Positions 47,135 to 58,534 of a stretch of 64,000 nucleotides of DNA are shown piece after piece. Location: the NCBI GenBank assembly GCA_003024785.1, contig PUQB01000060.1, forward strand, positions 620,001 through 684,000, given 5' to 3'. Below the pieces are notes generated by a model that was not told the origin of the DNA, did no database searches, and saw only the letters and a program-made list of their open reading frames with translations. The stretch comes from Selaginella tamariscina (Eukaryota; Streptophyta; Lycopodiopsida; Selaginellales; Selaginellaceae). The position numbers and the translations under genes were made by a program. Position 1 is the stretch's first letter. Each line of letters begins with the position of its first letter.

Positions 47135-48174
47135 AGTGACGAATAGTTGTAATTTGTAAATGAGTGTAACATAAGACATTTTTATATATTTCATTTATAT
47201 TGTACATAAAATGAATTCTTAAGGATTAAAGAAGCTTTTAGTTTAAACATGGGTCATACATTACAATGTAAATAATATACCTTGCTAATTATAAGGCCAT
47301 CTAACTATCATTTTGTAGATGTAATGAAACAGTTGAGAACATGGATTTTAAGTAATGGCATGAGGTAAGAGAGGGGTTTGACAAAAAATTCTTATGCCAC
47401 ATGTCAGAATGACAAAGTTCATGCAAGAAATGGATAATAATGTAGCTCAAAACATCCTTACTATGGGAACCACTTTATTTTCTACATCACCATTTCTATT
47501 GCCTTCAGTTCCTAAATCACTTTTTTCAATGCTTGCAATATCTGAATCTTATAAAGATGATGTATAAGTAAATGATAAAGGGATTGGCAAAATATAGTGT
47601 CAAAAGATAAATGTGAAAGGGACCAAACAAGTGAGTTGCAAAGTATTCAAGAGGCAACGCTACCCCTTGTTACTCATGGTCATATTGTGTTGTTAAATGT
47701 CAATGGTGTTTTGCTTCATCAATAAAGGTGCGAGGACAAAGAAAAATAAATCAAACAAGAAAATTTCATTTGTTGTTATGGTAAATTTCGACATGATATT
47801 ATTTTTCGTCTAGGGTTAGACCGTCTCTTTCAAAAGCTTAAGGAGATGGGTGCACTTGTGGGAATTTGGTCATGCATACAGATTCACAACTTGACATCAC
47901 TAGCAAACATTATAGTGTTGCAGAAGAGGTGATTCGTAAAGATTGAATTTTTGACTAGTGAATATGTTATAAACCTCTTGAATTTTACGATATAAGAAAA
48001 GAAAACAAGTCATACTTCTTCAAGAATGAAAGATTAATTGGGCTTCATTGGGAGATCAATCAGTTAAGGATAATGAAGAACGCACATATCTTAATGGTAG
48101 ATGACTCTTTTAAAAGGTTATGCTCAACCAAACATTGTTTGTATTCATTCAATCACTTTTGATCCATCAATACC
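47135..48174. other. Region with broken coding-like stretches
   Basis: Short minus-free stretches such as MGALVGIWSCIQIHNLTSLA near 47845-47910 look like former coding sequence, but stops are frequent. No family was recognised. It could be part of the same decayed gene or element as the ORF at 48175. Confidence 0.35.
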
Positions 48175-48441
48175 ATGGATGAGCTAGTGAACTACTTGAA
48201 TACATGCCTTAAAAAGAAGAATCTTGAAAACTTTTGTGAGCAATATCCACAATATCAAATATACCCTGACGCTTTTCTTTCTCGTGATTTTGAACTTTAT
48301 AAATTAAAGGAGAGCAACCCGGCACTCTACAATATTATTATTAAGGAACATCATTTATGCACTCATGTTCTTACCACAGCTTATGTATTAACAAAGATGG
48401 CAACTCTTAATTGCATTCGTGAGAGTGTTAGGTGGTGGTAA
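48175..48441 (+). CDS. Unrecognised 88-residue ORF
   Basis: An uninterrupted frame from ATG, beginning MDELVNYLNTCLKKKNLENF and continuing CEQYPQYQIYPDAFLSRDFE. The composition is protein-like (charged and aromatic, not low-complexity). The upstream frame is broken, so it may be the surviving piece of a larger protein. No similarity was recognised. It lies about 900 bp before the protease-like start of the old gypsy pol, and a Gag origin is possible but unsupported. Confidence 0.3.
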   Translation: MDELVNYLNTCLKKKNLENFCEQYPQYQIYPDAFLSRDFELYKLKESNPALYNIIIKEHHLCTHVLTTAYVLTKMATLNCIRESVRWW

Positions 48442-49290
48442 CAACATAAAGATATTGACCAAAATGATTCGATTAATCCGAAGAATAATGACTTAGACAA
48501 AATGAGGAGATTTCTCTATATAGTTAAGGAGAAAGTATTTACAAATAGATTAATAGGTTGATAAGGAAATGATTTCATTTGTAATTATGTTTGATAGTAT
48601 TTTTTAATTATTATAATATATTTTTACAATGAAAAATAATACAAATATTCTAAAATATTTTAGGAATATTTTTTACTAAGTAAGGTTAATGAAGGATTAA
48701 TTTGTTAATTAATTAATATTTAAGGCTTAATTATATATTAATTAATTAATAATTAAAACTTAAATATTAATTAGTAATTTATTTATACTCCCATTTTCAT
48801 GTATCATGCCCATTTTAGTTACAATGTGCATATATCCATTACAAGATCGTATGTAGATAGGAGAAGAGATGAACATTCCTCTCCATGAACAAGCTCTCTC
48901 TAAGTTTATTTCGGATCATGGTTAAGACACCAAGAATAGACTAAAAGATCTCAAAATAACTGATTTTATTTTAGGAAGGAATATTCTAGAAGAAAAGGAT
49001 ATTCATGTATTTCTGTAAAATAGAGTATTTTGATGAAGCATATTTCTGATGATGTGGCAGAATCAATGGCTCAAAGTGCATTGAGTCAAAAAATCACAAT
49101 TATGTTGGGACAATTAATACATATTGCACTATATATTAAAAATCAAATTTTACAAATGTTGAACATTATCCTAAAATCTTTACTTATCTATATAAGACAT
49201 GAAATTCACCAAGTAGAGAAGCATTATAAAAAAGAAGATGATTATAATGAGTATGTACTCAACATCACATGTATATTGGTAAAAATAAGA
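48442..49290. other. AT-rich region, possible eroded 5' part of the old gypsy
   Basis: AT-rich at 48560-48790. From 48870 there are short protein-like pieces. A frame at 49030-49293 (MMKHISDDVAESMAQSALSQ..) has no recognised similarity. No LTR was identified. Confidence 0.4.
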
Positions 49291-52159
49291 TAAAAAGAGC
49301 ACTTACAGATGGAGGCTAAAGATTTAACTTTATTGAAGAACATGCTTGTAAGAAAATGGTATTAAACATGCTCCTTTTAATCTAAAAATGATAGATCAAA
49401 AAAGTGTGAAGCCTATAGGTATAGTGAGAGGAGTGACTATATTTATAAAAAGGTCTTAAGTATAAGGTGTCACTCATTGTCTTCCAAATGGAAAGAAAAG
49501 ATACCGTATATACCATGTTATTAAGCAAACCTTGGTTAAAATCTGCTAAAGTGATACAGGATTAAAGATGATGTTGTGAGAAGAAGAAGAAAAACCAGTG
49601 ATTTATTAATCATACTAAGAAGTATGTTAAAAAAGAAATCGACCTATTATTTTAGAAGGATATGACTGGTTTAATGGGTTAAATGATCAGGAGGAAATAA
49701 AATCCTAAAAGCATATCCTGATCTGAAGGTCTTGACATACATAGGTTTTCATGTAAGTGCTGAAAGCAAAGAAAACAAGAAAATGAAAAGCTTGAATTAC
49801 AGGACAAAATCTATAAAGCAATATCGTATGAGATTGATTTGCAAGAACAGCCTGCAGAGTATACATATGTGTATACCACGGGCCTTTAGAACAAGTGAAC
49901 ATACACACATAAAATGAGCCTAAAATTTTATTTAATGCTTAGGATAATAGGAATTATTGTGAGAAAAAGGATTAAACTTGCTTTAAAAGTATCAGGATGT
50001 TTTTGCATGGTCCTATAAAGATCTTAAACGTATACCTCCTGAATTGTGTACACACTATACAATTATTTCTAAGAAGTGAACTTGTGAAACAAAGAACATA
50101 TAGGATGAATCTTAATTATGCACAGCTTGTTAAGGAGAAGATAGATAAGTTGTTAAATGTTGGTTTTATTTATCCTATACAAGGTGCACAATGGTTATTA
50201 CCACTTAAAAGAATGAAAAATTAAGAGTATGTCACAAAAAATGATGTTTTGCCTATTCCATTTATAGAGGAAATGCAAGATAGTGTGGTAGGACATAAAA
50301 TGTATTTTTTTATAAATGGATTCTCAAGAGTCTAGTGGTAGCATAAAATAATTTTTATAAGCCCATGGGGTACATATGCATACAAGGTTATGTCTTTTGG
50401 CCTTTGTAATGCACTTTTATTTTTCAAAGGATTATAATGGACACTTTTCAAAATATTTACTAGATTTTATGAAAGTTTTTATGGATTATTTTAGTATATA
50501 TAGTGATAAACAAAATCATCTTTATTGCTTAGAGAAATGTTTTAAAAAATGCAAGCAAAATCATGTTGTTCTAAATCCTAAGAAATGTAAAATCCAGAGT
50601 TATTTTATGACATGTGGTTTGTAAGGACGGAATTCTGGTTGATCAGGATAAAGTTAAAGTTATACTTACCTTATAACCACTATAGGATTTAAAAGGATTA
50701 AGACATTTTTTAGAAAAAATTGGCTATCATAGGAGATTATGCTCAGATAGCCATACCTTTGACTAACCTTTTAAAAGCAAAAATATCCTATGATTGGACT
50801 CCTAAATGTTAGTAAGCCTTCAATAAACTAAGAAAGTCCTTAATCACAGCATTTATATTAGTAAATCTAAATGGGATAGAGAATTTTATGTGCAAGTAGA
50901 TGCTTCAGATATTGCAATAAGAGCCATCCTTACATAGACATAGGAAGATACAAAGGATCGTCCTATTTATTATGTAAGTCGCAGGCTGACATCAACAAAG
51001 ATAAACTACACTACCACAAAAAATGAAGCTTTATGCAATTCATAAATTTAGACATTATTTATTAATTAATAAAGTTAAAATCTTTGTAGATCATAAGGCT
51101 TTATTACATATTTTAAATAAACAGTCCTAATAAGAAGGTTGGTTAGATGGTTTCTCTTATTACATGAGTATGATTTTCAACTAATACATAAGCCATGAAG
51201 ACAACATGAATATGCTAACCATCTAAGCCATATTAAGACCAGAGAAGTTCCAATTTAGTATATAGATGACTTTCTTGATGCACATTTATTTTATGTGAAA
51301 TTCCTCCTACCTAGATGGATGACATAAAAATTTATTTGTTAACAGGATTAATTCCACCATCCTGTGAAACAAATAACCAAAAAAAGTTATTTGTCGTGAG
51401 GACACAACATTTTTCTCTAATGGGAGGAAAGTTATATAAAACTTGTTAGGATTGAGTGTTAAGACGTTGTATGAAACCTTTTAAGGTTTTAGATATCCTA
51501 AGAAAAACTCATTCAGGTCTGGCAGGAGAACATTTTGTAAAGGAAATAATTGCTAGAAAAATATTACAGGCCGGGGTATGTCATGACCTGATACAGGATG
51601 TAAAATTCCGATACAAAATACAAGATATGGGATACAGGATATGCCCACAAGATATGCTTATAGGATATACCTACAGGATATGCTTATAGGATATACCTAC
51701 ATGATATGCCTATAGGATATACCTACAGGATATGCCTATAGGATATGCCTACATGATATGCTATAGGATATACCTACAGGATAAGGGTCACTATTTTAGC
51801 TCATGACTAGATTAGGCTCATGACCAGATTAGCTCTTGGAGTTGTGAGTATAAAAGCTCCGACCTAATTATTATACAATCAGTTACTATCAACACGAGTC
51901 TTTCTACAATCAATCTTGTCTTGTTCTTGTCTTGCTCCTTGCTTCCTATTCTCTCCTTATCTTACTCTTAGTTTCTGTCCTACTCCTGTCTTGCTTTTAG
52001 TTCTTGTCCTGCTCCTAGTTCCTGTCATGCTCATGTGTTATTCCTAGTCCTTGTCCTGCTTCTGAGTCAAGCCTCCTTACTCTTGGATCGTGGCATGACA
52101 GGTTGTGGTGGCTCATGTTATGAAAAGATGTAGGAGATTTTTATAGAAAATGTGGTAAG
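49291..52159 (+). pseudogene. pol: Old Ty3/gypsy pol, split by a solo LTR
   Basis: Heavily decayed pol on the + strand. A protease-like start (49310-49560, ..MERKDTVYTMLLSKPWLKSA..) is followed by RT pieces at 49990-50620 (QDVFAWSYKDLKRIPPEL, NLNYAQLVKEKIDKLLNVGF, IYPIQGAQWLLPL, MSFGLCNA). RNase H remains lie at 50880-51240 (VDASD, RPIYYVSRRLTSTKINYTTT). The integrase zinc-binding region begins near 51480 (THSGLAGEHFVKEIIARKIL). It is interrupted at 51579 by a solo LTR and resumes at 52101 with LWWLML and FYRKCGKC, so the two Cys of the HHCC motif lie beyond the LTR. Chromovirus G cuts it again at 52160. It belongs to a different gypsy lineage from all the other elements here. Confidence 0.8.
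51579..52100 (+). repeat. Solo LTR of the F/G chromovirus family, + orientation
   Basis: A 522 bp LTR beginning TGTCATGACCTGATACAGG and ending GGATCGTGGCATGACA, in opposite orientation to G and F. It has an internal array of GGATATRCCTAYAGGATA-like repeats (51600-51780), TATAAAAG at 51849-51856 and CAGTTACTATCAA at 51880-51892. The flanks GGGTA and GGTTG look like decayed copies of a 5 bp duplication of GGGTT, inside the old gypsy integrase. No internal region accompanies it, so it arose by LTR-LTR recombination. Confidence 0.88.
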
Positions 52160-52737
52160 TGTCAAGCCACGATCCAGGAACAGGAAGAGAGCAGGATTCT
52201 AAGAACAGGAAGGCTTGACTCAGGAGCATGACCGAAAGTAGGACAGGAAGTAGGAACAGGAACAGATGGATCCAGGAGCAAGATAGGATCAGATAGATCC
52301 GGGAGCAAGACAGGAAGGTGTAGGACAGGTCCAGGAACAAGACAGAAACATGACAGGATCCGAGAACAAGACAGGAGCAGGACAGGATCCAGGAGCAAGA
52401 CAGAAACAGGAGCGAAACAGAGCAGGACAGGAAACAAGACAAGAACAAGACAAGACAAGATTGATCGTAGTAAGACTGGTGTTGATAGTAACTGATTGTA
52501 CAACAATTAGGTCGGAGCTTTTATGCTCACAACTCCAAGAGCTAATCTAGGCATGAGTGCTAAAAGTGGTTGCATGCATGCAGAGGCTAAGATGAGTCCA
52601 CATGTCCCTTATCCTTAGGCATATCCTGTAGGAATATCCTGCAACCGTATCCTGTATCGGAATCCTGTAGGAATATCTGTAGGAAATCCTGCAACCGTAT
52701 CTATATCCGGAATCTGTATCTGTATCGGGTCGTGACA
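52160..52737 (-). repeat. Left (3') LTR of chromovirus G
   Basis: 578 bp, starting TGTCAAGCCACGATCCAGG and ending GTATCGGGTCGTGACA on the + strand. It has a block of CAGGA-rich repeats (52180-52440), the sequence TTGATAGTAACTG at 52482-52494 and an array of ATATCCTGTAGG-like repeats (52615-52700). The element side reads GCACCTCCTCCCT, which on the minus strand is the polypurine tract AGGGAGGAGGTGC. Confidence 0.9.
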
Positions 52738-52748
52738 GCACCTCCTCC

Positions 52749-54310
52749 CTAAAGACGAGTTCCACGAGTCTTGGGACCTGGTTTAGCAGGATAATGCCGA
52801 TGGAAGGCAGCAACTTTGGAAGAAGCATGGAGTAAGTTGGATGCAGGTTCCCAAGTGCGATCAGTAGGCAAATAACCTTTCCAATCCACCAAGTATTGGA
52901 GTTGGCGGCGATGAAGACGAGAATCAAGGATGGCTGCAACTTCGTACTCAGGTTCAGTGTCAATGACCACAGGAGGGGGAGGAGAAGAAGCACGACCGGG
53001 AAGAGAAGAAGGATGATACGGCTCCAACAAGGAGGTGTGAAACACAGGATGAAGTTTCACCGTAGATGGTAACTCGAGTCGGAAAGCTACAGGATTGACC
53101 TCGCCACAATCCTGTAAGGGCCCAATCGTTGAAAATCCAACTTAGAAGAAGGCCTGTTGGTGCGAATATGTCGACGAAGAAGCCACACGAGATCACCAAT
53201 CTTGTATGCAGGTGCCGGCTGACGGTGAGCATCAGCATGATGCTTGTATCGTTCCTGTGCCTGCTGAAGATGAACCTGGAGATCATCCTGTACCTGACGA
53301 AGATGCTGGAGACGATCCTGTACTGCAGGAGCGGAAGAAGGAGAAGGGAGGAGCAAAGTCAAAACGTGGATGGTGGCCTGTAAGAGCAAAGAAAGGTGTC
53401 TGTCCTGTAGATGCGTGAACGGAGTTGTTGTAGGCAAACTCCGCCATTGGAAGAAGGTCCAACCAGTTGTCCTGCTGGTAACTGATGAAGCAACGAAGAT
53501 ACTGTTCCAAGGTCTGAATTGTGCGTTCGGACTGCCCATCAGTTTGCGGATGATATCCTGAAGAAAGATCCGCTTTAACCTGTAGACTCCGAAGAAGCTC
53601 TCGCCAAAACTTGGACATGAATTGTGGACCTCGATCGGAAACAATGCTCTCAGGAAGACCATGATGTCGGAACACTTCACGGATCACCAACTCAGCAGTT
53701 GTCTGACCTGTAGCTGTCTTGTTGCAGGGTAGGAAATGAGCCTGCTTGGTGAAACGGTCAACCACCACAAGAACTGCATCGAATCCACGAGAAGGAGGAA
53801 GATCTGTGAGGAAATCCATAGAAATGGATCTCCAAGGAGCAGAAGGAACAGGAAGAGGACGAAGAAGACCAGAGGGTGCATGATGAGGCATCTTCGACCT
53901 GTTACAAGTGTCACAACTCCGTACAAACCTTTCCACAAAACCTCGCAACCCAGGCCACCAATAGTTGCGAGTCACCAACTCCACTGTCTTGGCCACACCA
54001 AAATGTCCTGTAGCCGGGGTATCATGACAATCCTGTACCACACGAGTCCTGGAAATACCAACAGGAACGTACAGGAGACCTTCCCGGTACAGGAGTCCAT
54101 CCTGTATGGCGAACAACTTGTAGTCTGAACGGGAACTGGAGGAAGAGGAACTTGCAATGTCAGGATGAATGTGTGAGAACACATTCTTTGCCAAGTCGTC
54201 TGTAGCCAACTGCGAACGGATGTCCTGTAGGAGTGTTGAATTTGCTGGAGCCTGATGAACCTGTAGTGCCGCAAGCCGGAAACGATCAGGACCCAACAAC
54301 ACTTGTCTTT
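52749..54310 (-). pseudogene. int: Integrase with chromodomain, chromovirus G
   Basis: A continuous frame at 54302-53283 holds the whole catalytic part. HHCC residues are in [10 protein letters not shown] and CDTCNRSK; the DDE triad is in MDFLTDLPPS, SDRGPQFMSK and YHPQTDGQSER. A frameshift near 53300 separates it from the GPY/F module (near 53090-53250) and from the chromodomain at 52749-53060 (EYEVAAILDSRLHRRQLQYL, then VDWKGYLPTDRTWEPASNLL). The Y, W, W cage residues of a chromodomain are present. Chromodomains guide integration to histone-marked chromatin (family knowledge). Only one or two frame changes damage this integrase, much less than in F. Confidence 0.87.
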
Positions 54311-55520
54311 GACAGTCATATGCAGGATCGCCGGGATTGGTGCAAGGTAAGAGCGCCTAGACAATGCGTCCGCCTTGCCATTCCGAAAACCGGGCCTGTA
54401 GACGATGACGAAATCAAAACGTGATAGGAACTCCGCCCACCTAGCCTGTCGCCGACTGAGAACTCGAGCCGTTTGAAATACTCCAGGTTCTTGTGATCCG
54501 TAAGAACTTGTACAGGATGCGCAGCACCTTCCAGGAAATGCCGCCACTCCTCGAACGAATCCACAATGGCCTTGAGTTCCTTGTCATGAATCTCGTAATT
54601 GATCTCCGCCGAAAGGAACTTACGAGAGTGAAAAGCTACAGGATGAAGCAACTTGTCTTCTCCAACTTGTGATAGGACGGATCCTACTGCAAAATCCGAG
54701 GCATCTGCTTAACGAAAAAAAGGATGAGAAGGGTCAGGATGTGCTAAAATCGGAGCTGTCGTGAAGGCGTCCTTGAGTGTTGTGAATGCATGTTCCGCCT
54801 TGTCGGACCAAGAGAAAACCCTGTGCGCTTGGTGAGTTCCGTGAGTGGAAGTACACGCTTGGAGAAGTCCTGTATGAACGCCTGTAGAAGTTTGCAAAGC
54901 CAAGGAAACATTGTACATCTCGTACAGACTTGGGCCTCTCCCACCCACGATGGTCTTCACCTTGTGTATGTCCATGAAAATGCCAGCAGGAGAGACCATG
55001 TAGCCCAAGAACTCCACAGAATCCCTGTCAAAAAAACACTTCTCCAACTTCGCATACAGGCCATGCTCGCGAAGCCGCTATAGAACTAATCGTACGTGCT
55101 TGTCATGTGCCGCATGGTCCTTGGAGAAAATCAAAATGTCGTCAAGGTAGATCACCACAAACTGGTCCAAGAAGTCACGAAAGATGTCGTTCACCATGTG
55201 TTGGAACACGGCTGGGGCATTGGTAAGGCCAAAGGCATCACCGTGTACTCGAAGTGTTCATACCTTGTACGAAAGGCAATCTTCCACTCATCGCCTGGAC
55301 GAATCCGTACAAGGTTGTAGACCCCTTGTAAGTCGATCTTCGTGAACACCTTTGCTCCTCGCAGTCGATCGAGAAGTTCCGATCAATGGCAACGAGTACC
55401 GATTCTGAATGGTGACTTGATTCAAACCCCTGTAGTCCACAACCAAACGTAAACTCCCATCCTTCTTCTTGACAAAGATAGGTGCTCCTGCAGGAGATTT
55501 TGAGTGACGAATGAAGCCGG
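54311..55520 (-). pseudogene. RT and RNase H, chromovirus G
   Basis: Minus strand. The RT contains the catalytic YLDD (near 55135-55155) and KCFFDRDSVEFLGYMVSPAG. RNase H contains EADAS-type and [20 protein letters not shown] then TDHKNLEYF, and ends [10 protein letters not shown]. Frameshifts near 54480, 54710 and 54920 and a stop at 55080 break the frame. The RT is cut at 55521 by a solo LTR and continues at 56377. Confidence 0.85.
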
Positions 55521-56376
55521 TGTCAAGCCACGATCCAGGAACCAGGAAGAGAGCAGGATTCCAAGGACAGGAAGGCTTGACTCAGGAACAGGACCGAGAG
55601 CAGGACAAGAACTAGAACAGGAACAGAACAGGAACAGGACGGATCCAGGAGCAAGACAGGATCAGGATAGGATCCGGGAACAAGACAAGAGCAGGAACTC
55701 AGGAACAGAACAAGGAGTAGGACAAGGAACAAGATAGGAACTGGAGCAGGATAACAGGACAAGGAGTGGATAGGAACCGGAGCAGGATAGCAGGACAAGG
55801 AGCAGGATAACAAGACAAGGAGCTGGATAGGAACCGGAGCAGGATAGGAACTGGAGCAGGATAGGAACTAGGAACTTAGGAGCAAGACTGGAACCGGATA
55901 GGATCCGGAAGAGACAGGAACAAGATAGGATCCAGGAGCCAGACAGGAAGGCGTAGGACAGGATCCAGGAACAAGACAGGAACAGGATAGGATCCAGGAG
56001 CGAGACAAGAACAGGAGGCAAAGGAGCAAGACAAGACAAGAACAAGAAAAGAACAAGAATGATCGTAGAATGACTGGTGTTGATAGTAACTGATTGTACA
56101 ACAATTAGGTCGGAGCTTTTATGCTCACAACTCCAAGCTAATCTAGTCATGAGTCTAATCTAGTCATGAGCTAAGAATAGTGTCCCTTATCCTCTAGGCA
56201 TATCCTGTAGCATATCCTTTAGGCATATCCTATAGGAATATCCTATAGGTATATCCTATAGGAATATCCTGCAGGCATATCCTGTAACCCGTATCCTGTA
56301 TCCGAAATCCTGCATCCTGTATCATGTATCCGGAATCCTGTATCCTGCATCCTGTGTCCTGTATCGGGTTGTGACA
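55521..56376 (-). repeat. Solo LTR inside chromovirus G, with 5 bp TSD
   Basis: 856 bp, from TGTCAAGCCACGATCC to GGGTTGTGACA. GCCGG occurs directly on both sides (55516-55520 and 56377-56381), and the RT of element F at 61265 is uninterrupted here, an exact empty-site comparison. It is longer than the other family LTRs because its CAGGA-type and ATATCCTATAGG-type arrays are expanded. The orientation is the same as G. Confidence 0.93.
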
Positions 56377-57458
56377 GCCGGATGCCAAGTTGTCCTCGAT
56401 GAACTGATGAAGAACCTCCAACTCTGTGGGTGATAATGCATAAATCGGTCCGAAACGGTGGAGTCTTTCCTTCCGCAAGATCAATAGGACAGTCGTAGGA
56501 CCTGTGAACAGGAAGAACTGCAGCCTTGTGCTTGTCAAAAACGTCCTTAAAGTCGTGGTACTTGGATGGTAGGGAAGAAGGAGGAGAAGGAGAAGGAGTA
56601 GGAGAAGGAGATTGAAAAACAGGAGAGTCGGATACAGGAAAGGTAGAAGAAGACGTAGGAGTTATTTGAAAAGCAAAAAGGTGGAAAGGAGCAGAATCAA
56701 TGGCGAGTTCATGCATGGTAGTGGTAAGAACTCAGAGAGGAGAAGGAGGGAGCTGTGACTGAAAAAGAGGAAGGATCTTGGGGGGTGGAACAGAAGCAGA
56801 GTAACAGAAAGAGGCAAGATTGGAAAGAACCTGTGTGGATGTTGACGAGTGTACAGGATTGGAAGAATCCTGTACAGGAGTCCGTGGTTGCGCAGGAGTG
56901 GGAAAGCCTGCGAATGTGCTGATAAATCAACAGGAGGTGGATCCTGTTGAGGAGAAACCTTCGACACTGATACAGGATTGGAAGAACCCTATACAGGAAA
57001 ACGCAAACTTACAGGAGTGGAGAGAGCTTGCAGATGTGCTGAGGAACTAACATGAGGTGGATCTTGTTTTGGAGGAGTCTTCAACACTGGTACAAGAACA
57101 GGCATGGTCAATCCTGTAGCTTGTACTGCCTTAGATACTAAGGATGTATCCTGCACACAGGAAGGTACAGTTGATCCTAACTGTCGGAGAGGAAAACGTT
57201 AGCGTCCTAGACCTCCAGTCGATTTGCGGATTTGCAACAATGAACCATGGCATGCCCAAAATAATGAGAGTCGACCGAGTCTTAATCAAGTTAAAGGAAA
57301 TTGTACAGTTGAATGTGCCATGATTGCAGGAGAGAGGTTCGGTAGCATGGGTAACTGCGCCAGAAGCAATCAGACACCCATCGGCCACTTCTATATGAAT
57401 TGCACGCTTCAACTTCACCACCGAAATGCCTTGTTGAGTTGCAAAAATGTCATCCATA
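56377..57458 (-). pseudogene. Protease and RT start, chromovirus G
   Basis: Minus strand. Protease fragment 57131-57457 (MDDIFATQQGISVVKLKRAI, LIILGMPWFIVANPQIDW) starts just after the DTG box, which lies on the far side of element F. A Pro/Ser-rich linker follows (56720-57000), then the RT start ([30 protein letters not shown]) at about 56400-56560. Frameshifts are present. Element F is inserted at 57459. Confidence 0.8.
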
Positions 57459-58082
57459 TGTCAAGCCACGATCCAGGAACCAGGAAGAGAACAGGATTCC
57501 AAGGACATGAAGGCTTGACTCAGAACAGGACCGAGAGCAGTATAGGAACTAGGAATAGGAATAGGACGGATCTAGGATCAAGACAGGATCAGGATAGGAT
57601 CCGGGAGCAAGACAGGAAAGCACAGGATAGGATCCGGGAGCAAGACAGGAACAGGACAGGATCCAGGAGCAGGACAGGATCCAGGAACCGGACAGGAAAT
57701 AGGAGCGAGACAGGAACAGGACAGGAAACAAGAAAAGAACAAGACAAGACAAGATTGATCGTAGTAAGACTGGTGTTGATAGTAACTGGTTGTACAACAA
57801 TTAGGTCGGAGCTTTTATGCTCACAACTCCAAGAGCTAATCTAGGCATGCATGCAAAAGTGGTTGCATGCATGCAAAAGTGATTGCATGCATGCAGAGGC
57901 TAAGATGAGTCCACATGTCCCTTATCCTCTAGGCATATCCTGTGGTATATCCTATAGGAATATCCTGTAGGAATATCCTGCAACCGAATCCTGTGTCCGG
58001 AATCTTGGTAGGAATTCATGTAGGAAAATCCTGCAACCCATGTCCTGTATCCGGAATCTGTATTCTGTATCGGGTCGTGATA
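57459..58082 (-). repeat. Left (3') LTR of chromovirus F
   Basis: 624 bp, starting TGTCAAGCCACGATCC and ending CGGGTCGTGATA (CA changed to TA). It includes CAGGA-rich repeats (57480-57740), TTGATAGTAACTG at 57776-57788, a doubled TGCATGCATGCAAAAGTG segment (57846-57895) and an ATATCCTGTAGG-type array (57940-58060). The doubled segment is also present in the right LTR. Confidence 0.9.
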
Positions 58083-58095
58083 GCACCTCCTCCCT
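58083..58095 (-). other. Polypurine tract of chromovirus F
   Basis: On the minus strand AGGGAGGAGGTGC directly precedes the 3' LTR. G has the same sequence at 52738-52750. Expected plus-strand primer. Confidence 0.75.
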
Positions 58096-58534
58096 AAAGA
58101 CGAGTTCCACAAGTCTTGGGACCTAGTTTAGCAGGATAATGCTGATGGAAGGCAGCAACCTTGGAAGAAGCATGGAGTAAGTTGGATGCAGGTTCCCAAG
58201 TGCGATCAGTAGGCAGGTACCCTTTCCAATTCACCAAGTATTGGAGTTGGTGACGATGAAGACGAGAGTCAAGGATGGCTGCGACTTCGTACTCAGGTTC
58301 CGTGTCAATGACCATAGGAGGGGGAGGAGAAGAAACACGACCGGGAAGAGAAGAAGGATGATACGGCTCCAACAAAGAGGTGTGAAACACAGGATGAAGT
58401 TTTACCGTGGATGGTAACTCGAGTCGGAAAGCTACAGGATTTACCTCCGCCACGATCCTATAAGGGCCCAATCGTTGAAAATCCAACTTAGAAGAAGGCC
58501 TGTTGGTGCGAATGTGTCGACGAAGAAGCCACAT
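58094..58534 (-). CDS. Integrase C-terminus with chromodomain, chromovirus F
   Basis: An open minus-strand frame with the GPY/F module (LDFQRLGPYRIVAEVNPVAF, then LHPVFHTSLLEPYHPS) and the chromodomain (EYEVAAILDSRLHRHQLQYL, then VNWKGYLPTDRTWEPASNLL). The aromatic cage positions Y, W and W are retained. The frame is continuous with sequence upstream to about 58540, where a frameshift occurs. Confidence 0.85.
   Translation of the reverse strand: MWLLRRHIRTNRPSSKLDFQRLGPYRIVAEVNPVAFRLELPSTVKLHPVFHTSLLEPYHPSSLPGRVSSPPPPMVIDTEPEYEVAAILDSRLHRHQLQYLVNWKGYLPTDRTWEPASNLLHASSKVAAFHQHYPAKLGPKTCGTRL

Larger units (their letters stand above)
52160..57458 (-). mobile_element. Chromovirus G (Tf1/sushi-like), minus strand, part in window
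   Basis: The left (3') LTR is 52160-52737. Internal DNA from 52738 then reads, on the minus strand from the right, protease (57131-57457), RT start (56243-56716), RT and RNase H (54316-55510) and integrase with chromodomain (52749-54302). It is interrupted by a solo LTR of its own family at 55521-56376 and by element F at 57459, inserted in the protease. The Gag and 5' LTR of G should lie beyond 64000. Its left flank is the integrase of the old gypsy element. Confidence 0.9.

Noticed and set aside
52180..52440. CAGGA-rich short repeats that resemble an array with spacers
   Set aside because: They lie inside LTRs of an obvious retrotransposon in a plant genome, unit lengths vary, and there are no unique spacers or cas genes. 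Not a CRISPR.
52113..52506. Leu/Ser/Cys-rich minus-strand ORFs in the LTRs that look like secreted or membrane proteins
   Set aside because: They are translations of the CAGGA-type LTR repeats and recur in every LTR copy.
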